From: Chionoecetes opilio
Taxonomy: Eukaryota > Arthropoda > Malacostraca > Decapoda > Majidae
Assembly: GCA_016584305.1 (NCBI GenBank)
Contig: JACEEZ010019081.1
Coordinates: 665,001 to 729,000 of the forward strand
DNA: 64,000 bases
Reading direction: 5' to 3'
In this document: one piece after another, positions 21,400-31,331 of the stretch
Layout of the letters: each line of letters begins with the position of its first letter
How positions within the stretch are numbered: the first letter of the stretch is position 1
Notes under the pieces: generated by a model
What the model was told of the DNA's origin: nothing
The model's database searches: none
Seen by the model: the letters and a program-made list of their open reading frames with translations, nothing else
Position numbers and translations under genes: made by a program

Positions 21400-22947
21400 A
21401 CACCACTATATCTACAGTGGTCTATGATATATAATATAATATATATATATATATTTTGGCCCCCCCCCCTTTTCAATTTTCTGGGTACGCCACAGGGTAG
21501 CAGTCATGACTTCTTAAGTTAGCAAGATCTTTCAGGATCTCAAGATTGCATGGCCCATTCATTCCAATATTTTAGGGAAGGAAGTAGTTCAGCCCTGCCC
21601 TTCCTATCTCCCCACTAAGTACACCCCATGTCATGACTCCATCTGGATGCTTCGTGATCTGCGAGCCAAAGCATCACAGTGAAAAACATACCTTTACCTG
21701 TGGCTGTGACTTATAAAAGTTTTAAAGACACAATATGCTGTGCATGTTGGGACATATGTGGAAATTTGTACTTCAGTGAATGTTTCTTTTAATACCAGTT
21801 TCTGCTGCACTGAAAATAATGGCTCAATGTTAATTACATTAATTTTACTATTTCTCAGGATTCCAATGAGATCCACTTTAGGGTGAAGATGACGACGCAA
21901 ATGGGTAAACTAAAGAAGTCTTATAGTGAACGTGTGGGAGTTCCTGTCGCTTCACTTCGCTTTCTCTTTGATGGAAGACGTATTAACGATGAGGAAACGC
22001 CGAAAGCAGTAAGTATCTCCCTTATATTTATGTTTATTAATTTACTTTTTTCTAATTATTTTTGATGATGCTTAAAATATGAATAGCCATGTTCAGTATT
22101 TGATGTGTGGAAATCATTTATTTTCTCCCTCAAAAATTACCTTCAAATATAACTGCATTTTATGCAACTAAAGAAAAAAAGAAAGCCATCAACATATCAG
22201 GTAATTAAATTAAGGCTGCTTTTACCCGGGCATCTTTTCTTATCATCCCTAGAGAATAGCTGAATCAAAGGGCTGACTAAAGACTTATTCGTGTTATTTG
22301 ATGCCATTGTCCCTATGGCCACAAATGTAGTATATGTACATAATAGGTATATGTGTGTATGGGATATTTATGGACCATGAAAAACATATGACAAGATGGA
22401 GATTGCAGAATTTCTGGATGGCAAATAATCCACCAAACCTTTACCACTTTGGCCGTTGTGATAATTGAGTGCACTTTTTAATTTTTTTATTTATTTTTCT
22501 CTCCAAAAGAATGAGGATCTAGGATGAAAATATAGTAGAACCCCTTTAACTTGGACTATATGGGGATTGAGGCTGTCAGAGTTATAGTAAATAAACAAAA
22601 TTACTTTGAAGTATTTCAGGGTTTAACCCACATTTTTAACAAATCACTTTCTACACTAGAAACAGTGCAACACCACTACTGTGGTGATACTTATTAGTGA
22701 ATTTGTTTCTAGGCTCATAATTTTCCTTGTAATAGATGAATATTGAAGTAATTGTGTGTCTAGGTTTGCTAATTTTTTAAACTATGAATGCAGGTCATAT
22801 TTCAGAATGTATATCTTGCATATTTATCTGTTGTTTTGCAATCATATAGCAAATTCTACAAAATAATTGATGTATGATCGTTTACAGCTGGAAATGGAGA
22901 ATGACGATGTCATTGAGGTCTACCAGGAACAAACGGGCGGCCATTGA
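17649..22947 (+). CDS. SUMO1: Small ubiquitin-related modifier (SUMO)
   Basis: Ubiquitin-like protein attached to lysines of nuclear targets through the E1/Ubc9 pathway. Four coding exons, all phase 0: 17649-17663 (MSDNA), 17799-17855, 21859-22008 and 22888-22947, giving 93 residues. Ubiquitin-fold signatures: [48 protein letters not shown] and [12 protein letters not shown]. The protein ends Gly-Gly-His, so only one residue must be removed by a SUMO protease to expose the di-glycine. Sequence around [16 protein letters not shown] and VYQEQTGGH resembles vertebrate SUMO1 more than SUMO2/3. The short N-terminus has no clear KxE consensus for chain formation. Intron 2 is about 4 kb and full of palindromic elements. 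The reading frame is intact throughout. Confidence 0.95.
18608..18874. repeat. Palindromic element, AAGCTTGGGGACATGG arms
   Basis: Arms of about 100 bp: CTTATAGCCGACAAGCTTGG near 18651 is mirrored by CCAAGCTTGTTGGCTATA near 18823. The centre carries a second small palindrome, CTAGGGAAATTTCCCTAG. It is a MITE-like foldback without an ORF. The CAAGCTTGGGG segment recurs in the next element. Confidence 0.85.
19585..19690 (+). repeat. Dispersed repeat R1, copy 1
   Basis: CATAACGAGTGTGAAAGTAT ... CATAGGTATACAGGTTAGGT ... TTAGGTTATTATTTGATG. The same block occurs at about 39600-39727 (+) and in inverse orientation at about 32045-32245. Non-coding; each copy contains TTAGGTTA-type pentamers. Confidence 0.75.
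19768..20342. mobile_element. TIR/foldback element, TCTAGTGTTTGCCCATACTC termini
   Basis: The left end TCTAGTGTTTGCCCATACTC is mirrored by GAGTATGGGCAAACGCTAGA at the right, and the arms continue through CAAGCTTGGGGAATGCGGG. The interior holds C-rich tracts and telomere-like pentamers. It is related in its inner arm to 18608-18874. No coding capacity. Confidence 0.8.
20396..20716. repeat. Inverted repeat with a long poly-T loop
   Basis: TTCCAGATGAACACCGAACT at about 20407 is mirrored by GAATTCGGTGTTCATCTGGA at about 20695, and GTTTTGAATTAATCTGCTAACC is mirrored at 20633-20655. The spacer has an approximately 35-base T tract. Confidence 0.8.
21258..21495. mobile_element. hAT-type element with TA expansion
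   Basis: The left end is a decayed CAGTGGCGTA-type terminus (CAAGTGGTAGTACGAAGGGG), followed by GCCAATGCGGCATGCCCTCC as in the 30.5-kb element. The right end is TTTTCTGGGTACGCCAC. The flanks GGTAGTAG (21250-21257) and GGTAGCAG (21496-21503) form an 8-bp duplication with one mismatch. The centre is a TA microsatellite (about 21327-21396). Confidence 0.8.
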
Positions 22948-24395
22948 TGTAAAACATTCCTGCGAGAGTAGGACTAAGGCATTCTTAGGTTAAGGAAGCT
23001 ATTTTATTTTTATATTTTTTTCTTTCATTTTTATTTTACTTCAACACGGTTACTTTTATTTACTCAGAAGAAGTGCGCCACTCCATCTCTGTGCACTTGT
23101 GATTTTGGGTAGGCTTTTGTATACCTTAAACATTGAGTGTAATTCATCAACTGCAATGACTGGAGGAATGAAACCTGAATTTAAGATTAAATATTCCTCA
23201 CGGTAGTCATTGAAGCATCGAGAGTGCAGATGCAGAAATGTGTATTTAAATTTAAATGTGTAGCTATTTTTTCTGAAATTATTTGCATTGAATTATGTTA
23301 ATAGATTCCGTATTGACTTTCACCAAAGCATAACAGTCTTATTAAGAAAGTTGTTTCATGATATGAAACAACATATCCTTCATTTGTCATGAATTTACAT
23401 TGCTGTATTCAGTTATTACTTTGGAAAAGCTGTAGTGTGTATGTTTTCTGTGTAATTAGATGCATATGTGAATGAACGAACGTTTTGTGTAATACTTATT
23501 CAAATACATTCTGACTCTGCCCCACTTATATGAGTTTTGCACAAAATTTGACCAGTTCTAGGTAGAGGAAGGCATCTTTCTAGGTGATACAAGTCTTAAC
23601 AGTTAGTAAACTGATCTTGTGTGAAAGCAAGGAAAATATAAATAATCAGATTTCATACTGTGGAAAGTGTGATGTATTTGAATTTAGCTAACATAATAAC
23701 TATGGCACCATCCAGAAACAGATCCAAATTCAACTAACCTGTCACGTAGATTTTTTTACTGATTGCTTTCAAATGTATATGAAATATTCATTTGCAATGT
23801 ATACAAAAGTGACAAAGCTTGTAATGTTCAGATTAGCGATCAGTTGGAATGCCTTTTGCTCATTGAGGTTCTGCATCTCTGGTGTGAGAGGAAGTAGTAA
23901 GCTGTTTCAGAGATGTCAAAGAGATGAGATCAATTTTTTATTATTTTTCTGAAGAGGAAAAAAATATTCAGGCTGGATCCACCAATCGTAATAGAATTAT
24001 GATTGTGGGATAAACAGCAAATATCACAAAAGGAGTCGCATTGTTGATTTTTATCAGACAGGTTAAATTCCATATGGAAAAAAAACTGGGTAAGTGGATC
24101 TTAGTGCTTTGTGTAAGTCTGCCTCAGTTATTTGTATTAATTAGCTATATTGATTATAAACATGTTCAATTAAAAATTTTGTAATATAGTTGCTTGTGCC
24201 CATATCCTCATGAATTAGTCAGCCTCATTTTTAATATGCAAGCTTTTACCACTCGTCACTATCTGTTTTATCCTGTTTCACTTGTCAAGAGAACACAGTG
24301 CACAAATATGGTATGTACAGCAACAATTAAATGGGTTTATCAATGTATGAGGGGATGCATGCTCAAGGTAACATGAAATGAGAAAATATGGAATT
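22948..24395 (+). other. SUMO 3' UTR and downstream DNA
   Basis: A long AT-rich stretch with several ATTAAA/AATACA-like sites, consistent with a long 3' UTR. No coding region or known repeat recognised. Confidence 0.45.
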
Positions 24396-24403
24396 GAAAA
24401 CAT

Positions 24404-25158
24404 TTGCATAGCCATATTTGCCCCTCTTGTTTTGTGCCTTCGCTCACTTCACCCTCTTGTTCGGGAGATCCAAGACTGGTTATTTCGACTATCCATACGC
24501 CACAAAACAATTTGCTTATGCTGGGTATCTCGGGCAACGAACGCGTTGATTCTTTGGCACGCTCGGCCACTATGTCCCATTGCCCCCGTTTCTCAAACTT
24601 GCCAGCCTCCGACTACTATCCTTCCTTTAAATCTTTCCTATTCGACTGCTGGCAATCCTCCTGGACCACTTTCTCTGCCAATAAACTTCGCCTGATCAAA
24701 CCCTCTATATCTCCATGGTCAAATCCTTACCACTCTAATAGACGTTGGGAGACTGCTCTCGCACGCTTACGCATAGGCCATACCAACCTCACACTCCTAT
24801 CTCGTGTCACACTCCTCCCCAACCCTCTGCACACCCTGTCAAGTTCCTCTCACTCCAACATGTCCTAATATCCTGCCCCCATCTTACTCCTGCCCGTTCC
24901 AGTTCCTTCCCTCATTTGTCCTCCGTCTTGCGGACATTCTCCCGGAATCCCCCTCCTTCTCCCTGGAAAATTTAACCTTCCTCCAACAAATCCACATCCT
25001 ACATCTGATCTAACCATCCTGCTGTAACATTCCGTTCTTTCCCCTTTCCTCATCGTTTCACTATTATTCTTTAACCCCTCTTCTTTATATGCTTTGCCAT
25101 ATGACCTCTGATGTCTGGCACATTCCCCTTTTTTTTTTGCATTAAATCAATCTATTGT
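24404..25158 (+). mobile_element. Jockey/I-type LINE: RNase H-like region, C-terminus and 3' tail
   Basis: In shifting frames the translation gives GISGNERVDSLARSA (the RNase H 'GxxGNExADxLA' motif), DYYPSFKSFLFDCWQSSW and RRWETALARLRIGHTNLTLL, the usual C-terminal run of LINE ORF2. The common 3' tail follows, ending TTGCATTAAATCAATC at about 25155. It is 5'-truncated with stops and frameshifts. Same family as 8679, 41460 and 51771. Confidence 0.85.
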
Positions 25159-25910
25159 TTTGTGCCTACCAAGTTTGAACATTATCGTAGGTCAGATGCC
25201 TGCTGCTGCTGCTGTTTACGTTCTTAGCGAAGCCAGCCACACTAAGCATTGAAATGGAATATTATATTATTTATTTGGATCTTTAACTTTTCCAAGGACA
25301 ATTATGACTATCAAGTGACCCGTTATGGCAGCTGTGCATACCTTTAGCCTGGCGTGCTCTCACTTAAACATGAGTGCTAAACCCGTTTTTATAGTTTCTG
25401 ATATGACTTATGGAGGCTCAGAATATTCAGTAAAGCTGGCACATTCAAGACAAAGGAAGAACGGCAAGATAGTGAGTAGAAAGCACAGTGGGCCGCCTCT
25501 CACCCTTGTCCCCACAGCCAAATGATGGGTTGCAATATCTGGACAGAAGAAAGAAGAGGCTACCTCTCCAGGACATTAACCCCCTTTTTTGGGCATTAAA
25601 TCAAACAATCTCCAGGACAAATTTCAAAGTTTAGTTTTTTGCATTTTATTAATCTGTACTAAATTATATTCCCCCTAACGCGTGGGATGTTAATGTAAAC
25701 CAGATTCTTCACCTGCATTGAAAACAATGTGCACATCCTCAACATGCAAATGAATGTAACTCAAATCATGCAAAAAAGTTAATGATGAATTTGAATAAAA
25801 ATTAGTAGGTAAGGAGATGAATGAGTGCTTGTGGGTCGGGGGAGTGTTTAGAGAGCTGGAGAGAAAAGAAGAATAGTGATGGGGGGGGGGGGGTCAATAT
25901 GCGGTGAGGT
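25159..25910. other. Non-coding; another partial LINE-like tail
   Basis: No gene seen. GGACATTAACCCCCTTTTTT and GGCATTAAATCAAACAATC at about 25573-25610 resemble the shared LINE tail, so a decayed copy may end here. A G12 run lies at 25881-25893. Confidence 0.4.
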
Positions 25911-26782
25911 ATAGGTGTCTTGCACTGACGTCACGACCTAGCGTCTTCAAGCCAAATGCCGCCCGTCGGAGCGAGCTGGAGGACCAACAAACCACTTGCC
26001 GCCCGTGTTTGCCAGCTTATGGTAATTTTCCCCTACCAAAGATATGATTATCAGTATAAAAGATATACAGTTGTCTTCGGAAATGTTTGTTCTATAATAT
26101 CAAATAAAAAACCGTAAAACACACTAAAGAAAGGCCATTATGAGACTCAAGAAATATGCATGAACTTAATATTCACAAACTCCAGCTCCCATTTAATATT
26201 TTGCTCGAAAACTTTTTACATGGACAATATCAATAGAAGCGGAATTTCCTTAGCTTTCCATTGATATATTTCGTTATCTGATAAATGAATTAGCAGCATG
26301 TATAAATTAGAGTTAACTAAATAAATAACTTCATCAATCGGGAAAAATTACCAGATTTCATGATGTTTAGTTAACGCTAATTTATGCATGCTTCTAATTT
26401 ATATATCAGATAACGAAATATATCAATGGAAAGCTAATGAAATTCCGCTTCTATTGATATTGTCCATGTAAAAAGTTTTCAAGCAAAATATTAAATGGGA
26501 GCTGGAGTTGTAAAATATTAAGTTCATGCATATTTCTTGCGGGTCTTATAATGGCCTTTCTTTAGTGTGTTTTACGGTTTTTTATTTGATAATATTATAG
26601 AACAAATATTTCCGAAGATAACAGTATATCTTTTATACTGATAAACATATATTTGGTAAGGGAAAATTACCATAAGCTGGCAAACACGGGCGGCAAGTGG
26701 AGTTTGTTGGTCCTCCAGCTCGCATTTCCCGCGCCTGTCGCAGCCACAATAAGGGCTGTGACGTCACGTGCATGACACCTAT
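25911..26782. mobile_element. Long-TIR foldback element, ATAGGTG termini (872 bp)
   Basis: Arms of about 400 bp run inward from ATAGGTGTCTTGCACTGACG, through GGCAAACACGGGCGGCAAGT and TATCGAAGACAACTG-like sequence, to a small centre near 26340. The ends AT|AGGTG ... CACCT|AT allow an AT (or TA) target duplication. Non-coding. A second copy, interrupted by another element, lies at 36081-38292. Confidence 0.9.
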
Positions 26783-27184
26783 TGTGGAGTTGGACTATAC
26801 TTGACATGCCAGGATAGTGCCTGATGAAGAGTGTAATAGCTGAAAATACTGGAAATAATGCTTTAGAATTTCAGTGATATGGTTTCATAGAGTGAGGAAC
26901 AACAGATTAAAGTGTTTATAAAACTGATGTAGCTTCGTGGAGGGAACATAGCAGGAAGTACGGAGGTGGTTTGGTAATAAGGAGAAATTTATTAAAAGAT
27001 TATATAGATCTCGAACAAATAATAAAGGGAGGGGAAGACCAAATAATGTATGGGGTGCAGGAAGCGTACAGTGATAGGGCCTATAATTAAGTAGGAGTGT
27101 GGGGCGTGCTGGAAACAGTGAGTTGGAGGGATGGGGTTTGAAAGTCGTTGATGTCAGCCTGTGAAGTTGCTATCTGTCTGCTGA
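26783..27184. other. No gene recognised
   Basis: GA-rich non-coding sequence. Around 26945-27060, strings such as AGGTGGTTTGGTAATAAGGAGA resemble a worn LINE tail of the 11165 type, but too little is left to be sure. Confidence 0.3.
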
Positions 27185-27306
27185 CTTATCGGGTACTCCG
27201 TAGTGTAGGGGTAGCATGCTCGGTTCACAACCGAGAAGTCCCGGGCGGAGCGGAAACAGTTGGGCTGTTTCCTGTTTCCTTTCCTTTACCCGAGCCCCTG
27301 TCCACC

Positions 27307-27576
27307 CAGGGGCGCCCACAGGCGGACGCACTGGACGCACGTGCGTCCACTGTAAGCCTCCAGGCATGTGCATGTGGGCCCCTATAAGGGTCCCCCTAGG
27401 GTCCCCTATGAGGCCCTAAAATTGATCAAAACGGCAAAAAAAATCAGGGGGGTCTTACAACGCCCCCCCGGACCCCCCCAGCTGAGTAGGCTCGCTTCGC
27501 TCGCCACCCACACCCATCAACAGTGGGCCCTATATAATATGTGCGTCCACTACAGGTATCTCTGTGGGCGCCCCTG
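27307..27576. mobile_element. hAT-type MITE nested in the SINE
   Basis: CAGGGGCGCCCACAG at the left is mirrored by CTGTGGGCGCCCCTG at the right. TGTCCACC lies directly before it (27299-27306) and again 4 bp after it (27581-27588), consistent with an 8-bp duplication plus a 4-bp addition. The inside holds two copies of GTGCGTCCACT. Confidence 0.75.
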
Positions 27577-27624
27577 TACGTGTCCACCCAGCACTCAGTG
27601 AATGGGTACCGGGTATATATACAC

Positions 27625-27698
27625 CACCCCGGGAGGTGGGTTACAAACCCCCGGCTAACACGTGTTAGCCGGGGGTTTGTAACCCACCTCCCGGGGTG
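27625..27698. repeat. Perfect 74-bp palindrome without spacer
   Basis: Each 37-nt arm begins CACCCCGGGAGGTGGGTTAC and meets its exact complement at the centre CTAACAC/GTGTTAG. No mismatch and no loop. Confidence 0.95.
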
Positions 27699-27939
27699 CT
27701 GGCTGGCTTCGGCCAACACTATAAGCACTAGCAGACAGCTCTCTAGGGGTAGTCTGACTCTGTTTGAGAGAGATCGAGCTGTCTGGTTACAGTGGAGATT
27801 CATCTCAGCTGCGTCGATAACTGACGAAATTCTTTAAAAGAAAAAAAAAAAAAAAAATCAACCAGTGAGCCAGCAGAGTACGTGCGTGCGATTATGTGAT
27901 AGCTGATAAGCTGTGCCAGGGGGAGACCTCGCTCTGAGC

Positions 27940-27989
27940 CAAGGATAGTATAAAGATATTATAAAGATAGTATCTTTCTAATATCCTTG
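27940..27989. mobile_element. Ultra-short palindromic insertion (50 bp), CAAGGATA family
   Basis: Starts CAAGGATAGTATAAAGATAT and ends TTTCTAATATCCTTG. It is flanked by an exact 8-bp duplication, CTCTGAGC, at 27932-27939 and 27990-27997. Confidence 0.85.
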
Positions 27990-28249
27990 CTCTGAGCTGA
28001 CTGTGTGTGTGTGTGTACAGGCGCAGAGAACAACCCAGCAAACATTGTCATGACGGGCCGGCATCAAATTAGTGTCGGCAAATCACAAACGGCATATTGG
28101 CATTGAGTCGGCAAACCGTAATGAAGTTATCGGCCTGGCTGCGGACCGACAACTTGTGCGTACATGTTTGCACCCCGGGCCTGTGTCGGTTACGTTACGT
28201 TTCTGTGTCAGATCTGTGTCGGCAAACCGTAACCAAACTATTGCCACTA

Positions 28250-28610
28250 CTGAGCCACAAACGGGCCGATATAGCATCTATATCGTGCCATAAGCGGGCC
28301 AACACAGCAACTGCATCGTGCCACAAGCAAGCCGATTTAGCATCCAAATAATGCCATAAGCGGGCCAACACAGCAACTGCATCGTGCCACAAGCAAGCCG
28401 ATTTAGCATCCAAATAATGCCATAAGCGGGCCTACACAGCAACTGAATCGTGCCACAAGCAGGCCGATTTAGCATCCAAATAGTGCCACAAGCAGGCCGA
28501 CTTAGCATTTGAATAGTGCCACAACCCAGGCCTACTTAGCATTTGAATAGTGCCACAAGTGGGCCCATATAGCAGCTGAATGGTGCCACAAGCAGGCGAT
28601 AAAGCAGCTG
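28250..28610. repeat. 33-bp minisatellite (66-bp dimer), open in several frames
   Basis: Alternating 33-bp units such as GCCACAAGCAAGCCGATTTA... and GCCATAAGCGGGCCAACACA..., about ten units with growing divergence to the right. Because 33 is a multiple of 3, both strands show ORFs with 11-residue repeats (minus: ACGTIWMLNRP-like). The sequence just upstream (28046-28250, TCGGCAAACCGTAA repeated) is related to 33900-34010. Confidence 0.85.
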
Positions 28611-28633
28611 AATCGCTTTACCGTTCCTAATGC

Positions 28634-29140
28634 CGTTGTAGCACGCCGACTAGTTACCCTGCCAGGGACTGCGCACGTACGACAGATGACATCACACAGG
28701 AAAACATTGGACCACGCCTCCTGGCCAGAACATTATCGTCAGATTCGCTTATTTTACCTAAATGTCTACAAAACTTAACTCCAAACCTATCCAAAATTTA
28801 ACCAAACCTAAATCAAAACCTAAACCAAACCTTAACTTAACCAAATTAACCATTTATTTTTATATGATAATAGCAAGGTATATTAGGTTACTTAAGTTTG
28901 ATTAGGTTAAATTAAGGTTAAGGTAAGGCTTGGTTTAGATATGATTTAGGTTTGGTTAGGTTTAAGATAGGTTTGGGTTAAGTTTTGTAGACTTATTTAG
29001 GTTAAATAAGCGAATTTGATGATAATGTTCTGGTCCTGGAGGCGTGGCCAATGTTTTCCTGTGTGACGTCATCTGCAGCGTGTGCGTAGTCGTGGCAGGG
29101 TAGCTATCCGGGCAGGGCAGCTAGTCGGCGCGCTACACCG
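28634..29140. mobile_element. Palindromic MITE, TGTAGCRCGCCGACTAG termini
   Basis: Arms of about 230 bp: TGTAGCACGCCGACTAG at the left is matched by CTAGTCGGCGCGCTACA at the right. They continue through CAGATGACATCACACAGGAA and TAAGCGAATCTGA-type sequence to a centre rich in CCTAAACC. Non-coding. Confidence 0.9.
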
Positions 29141-29654
29141 CCCCACTTTTAAATGAACACAGATTGTGAAGGAATAACCTGTTGCCAGGATTGAATGGTT
29201 TCTCAACTCTTACAGTATGAGCTAAGGACCAATAGGCCTATAGTGCAACAAAGAATAAAAATTATCACTATTACTTCAAATTAAGCCATAATCATCAGTC
29301 TTGGCTGCAGTATATCAGTCTTGCCTGTGGTTGAGGCAGTCTGGCACTGGCAGTCAGCAATCCAATGCACAATGTGTGCCCTAATACACCATCAGGCCGA
29401 TGCTACAAGTATAAAATTACTGTAAATGAAACAAAAGTAATTGTGTATATAAATATAATTTTCATAAAAATATAATCACTGTATTGTTACAAAAGTGGAA
29501 AAAAAGTCCAGACAAATGTGGTAAAATTTCTATTAATGAACAGACAAATAACGAAATAAATAAACAAAGAAATACATGAATGAATAAATAAATAATTAAA
29601 TAAATAAATAAATTATATACATATATATATAATATATATTATATATATAATAAT

Positions 29655-29710
<56 letters not shown>

Positions 29711-30516
29711 TATTATATATATTTTAAATTATAATATATATATATAATTATATATATATATTATATATAATATAATTTTAATATATATATATGATATATA
29801 TCAATTTTACCCATAACGTATAGTTATAACAGGGAGACTCTTATGGCTCTTATGGGAGCTGTTATCCTGCTCATGCACTATTCATGAACTATGTACTATA
29901 TGTGAAAGTCATGAATATTGAGATGACTTGCAAATCTAAATGATGAACGCCGAGAATAAAATTGGATAAGTATCATCTGATCGTCTAACCTCATAAGACA
30001 TTATGGGAAAATCTGACGTTAAACAGAAAGAAAAAAGGAAAATTAGCCTGAAAGTCTATCAAATTTGTAAATTAGGTTAGTTAGTATTAAGGAAAAAAGA
30101 TTGCCGAAATGCTCATGAAAATTATCAAGGTTTACCTCAACCACTGAGAACTTATACAACCAGAGGTGTTAAGTCTCAAACCCATAGCAAATCGGATAAA
30201 ATAATAGAATCCCACCATCTGTCAGAGTGCAGGGGGCTGTCCTTTTACAGCAAGCCATGGTGTCCTCTTCTGTTTCAATTAAAGATACCAATTGCCAATG
30301 CTCCCATTTGGTGCTTCTTCACCACCTAAAGGCTTTGATCACAAGTTGCTCTGAAAAAAAAACTAAGATTAGATTTTCATGATCCGATGCACTGTCATAA
30401 GTTTACATAACTCTTTGCAGATTTCTTATTTGTTCTATCGGCCAATAATCTTCACAAAAGAGATTGTTCAACCCAATCACTTCAATTACACCTTACAATA
30501 CAATATAGACCACAAT
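29141..30516. other. Non-coding; AT-rich low-complexity block 29580-29810
   Basis: No gene seen. 29580-29640 is an AAATA-type simple repeat and 29625-29800 is almost pure A/T with many TATA runs. The rest is unique-looking. Confidence 0.5.
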
Positions 30517-30617
30517 CAGTGGCGTAACCGACGGGGGGGAGCCATGCGGCATGCCCCCCTCACCCTTTTCCCAAAGACAAAAAATATAACCAATATATAT
30601 ATATATAGATAGCGCCA

Positions 30618-30654
<37 letters not shown>

Positions 30655-30700
30655 TTGCGTACCCAGAAAATTGAAAAAGGGGGGCCAATATATATTTATG

Positions 30701-30769
<69 letters not shown>

Positions 30770-31331
30770 TAGATAGATAGATATATAGATATATAGATAG
30801 ATAGATATATAGATAGATAGACAAAATTACTTTTATTTTAATTTTTTTAATATTTTTTTCTGTTTTTTTTTTATTTCTTATATTTTTTTTATCATCTATA
30901 TTTTTTTATATTTTTTATTTTGAATTTTTTATTTTTTTATTTTTTATATAATGCGATTTTTTATACTTTTTTATATATATTTCTTTATTATTATTTTTTT
31001 TTTTATTATTATTTCTTGATTTTATATATATATTTTGTCTTATTTTACTTTATATATAATTTGTTTATATAGATTTTATATATTTTAGATTTTATATATA
31101 TTTTTTTTCTTTCATTTTTTTTCTTCATATTTTTTTATTTTTTTTATTTTATTATATATATATATATTTTATATATATTTATATATATATATATATATAT
31201 TATTATTATATAATATATATAAAATAAATATATATATATATATTATATATATATATATATATTATATATATAATTAATATATATATATATATATTGCCCC
31301 CCCCCTTTTCAATTTTCTGGGTACGCCACTG
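30517..31331. mobile_element. hAT-type element (815 bp) swollen by AT low-complexity DNA
   Basis: The left end CAGTGGCGTAACCGACGGGG and right end TTCTGGGTACGCCACTG are flanked by the exact 8-bp duplication ACCACAAT (30509-30516 and 31332-31339). The interior is TA, TAGA and poly-T tracts, plus an inverted extra copy of the right-end block (GTACCCAGAAAATTG at about 30659). Confidence 0.9.

Larger units (their letters stand above)
17856..21858. other. SUMO intron 2, rich in palindromic and repeated DNA
   Basis: A 4-kb intron containing the separately listed elements at 18608-18874, 19585-19690, 19768-20342, 20396-20716 and 21258-21495, plus C-rich blocks alternating with AACCTAACC pentamers. 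The antisense ORF 17502-18287 runs across exon 2 on the other strand and is not a gene. Confidence 0.6.
27188..27857 (+). mobile_element. tRNA-Val-like SINE interrupted by a CAGGGGCG element
   Basis: The head TCCGTAGTGTAGGGGTAGCA with CTCGGTTCACAACCGAG forms an anticodon arm whose loop TTCACAA would carry CAC (Val). The T arm is degraded (TCCCGGGCGGAGC). The body continues through CCCGAGCCCCTGTCCACC, is interrupted at 27307-27576, resumes with TGTCCACCCAGCACTCAGTG, contains the perfect palindrome 27625-27698, and ends in an A tract at about 27857. Confidence 0.7.

Noticed and set aside
28250..28610. Regular repeats considered as a CRISPR array
   Set aside because: The 33-bp units are directly adjacent with no unique spacers, and the DNA is animal. 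It is a minisatellite.
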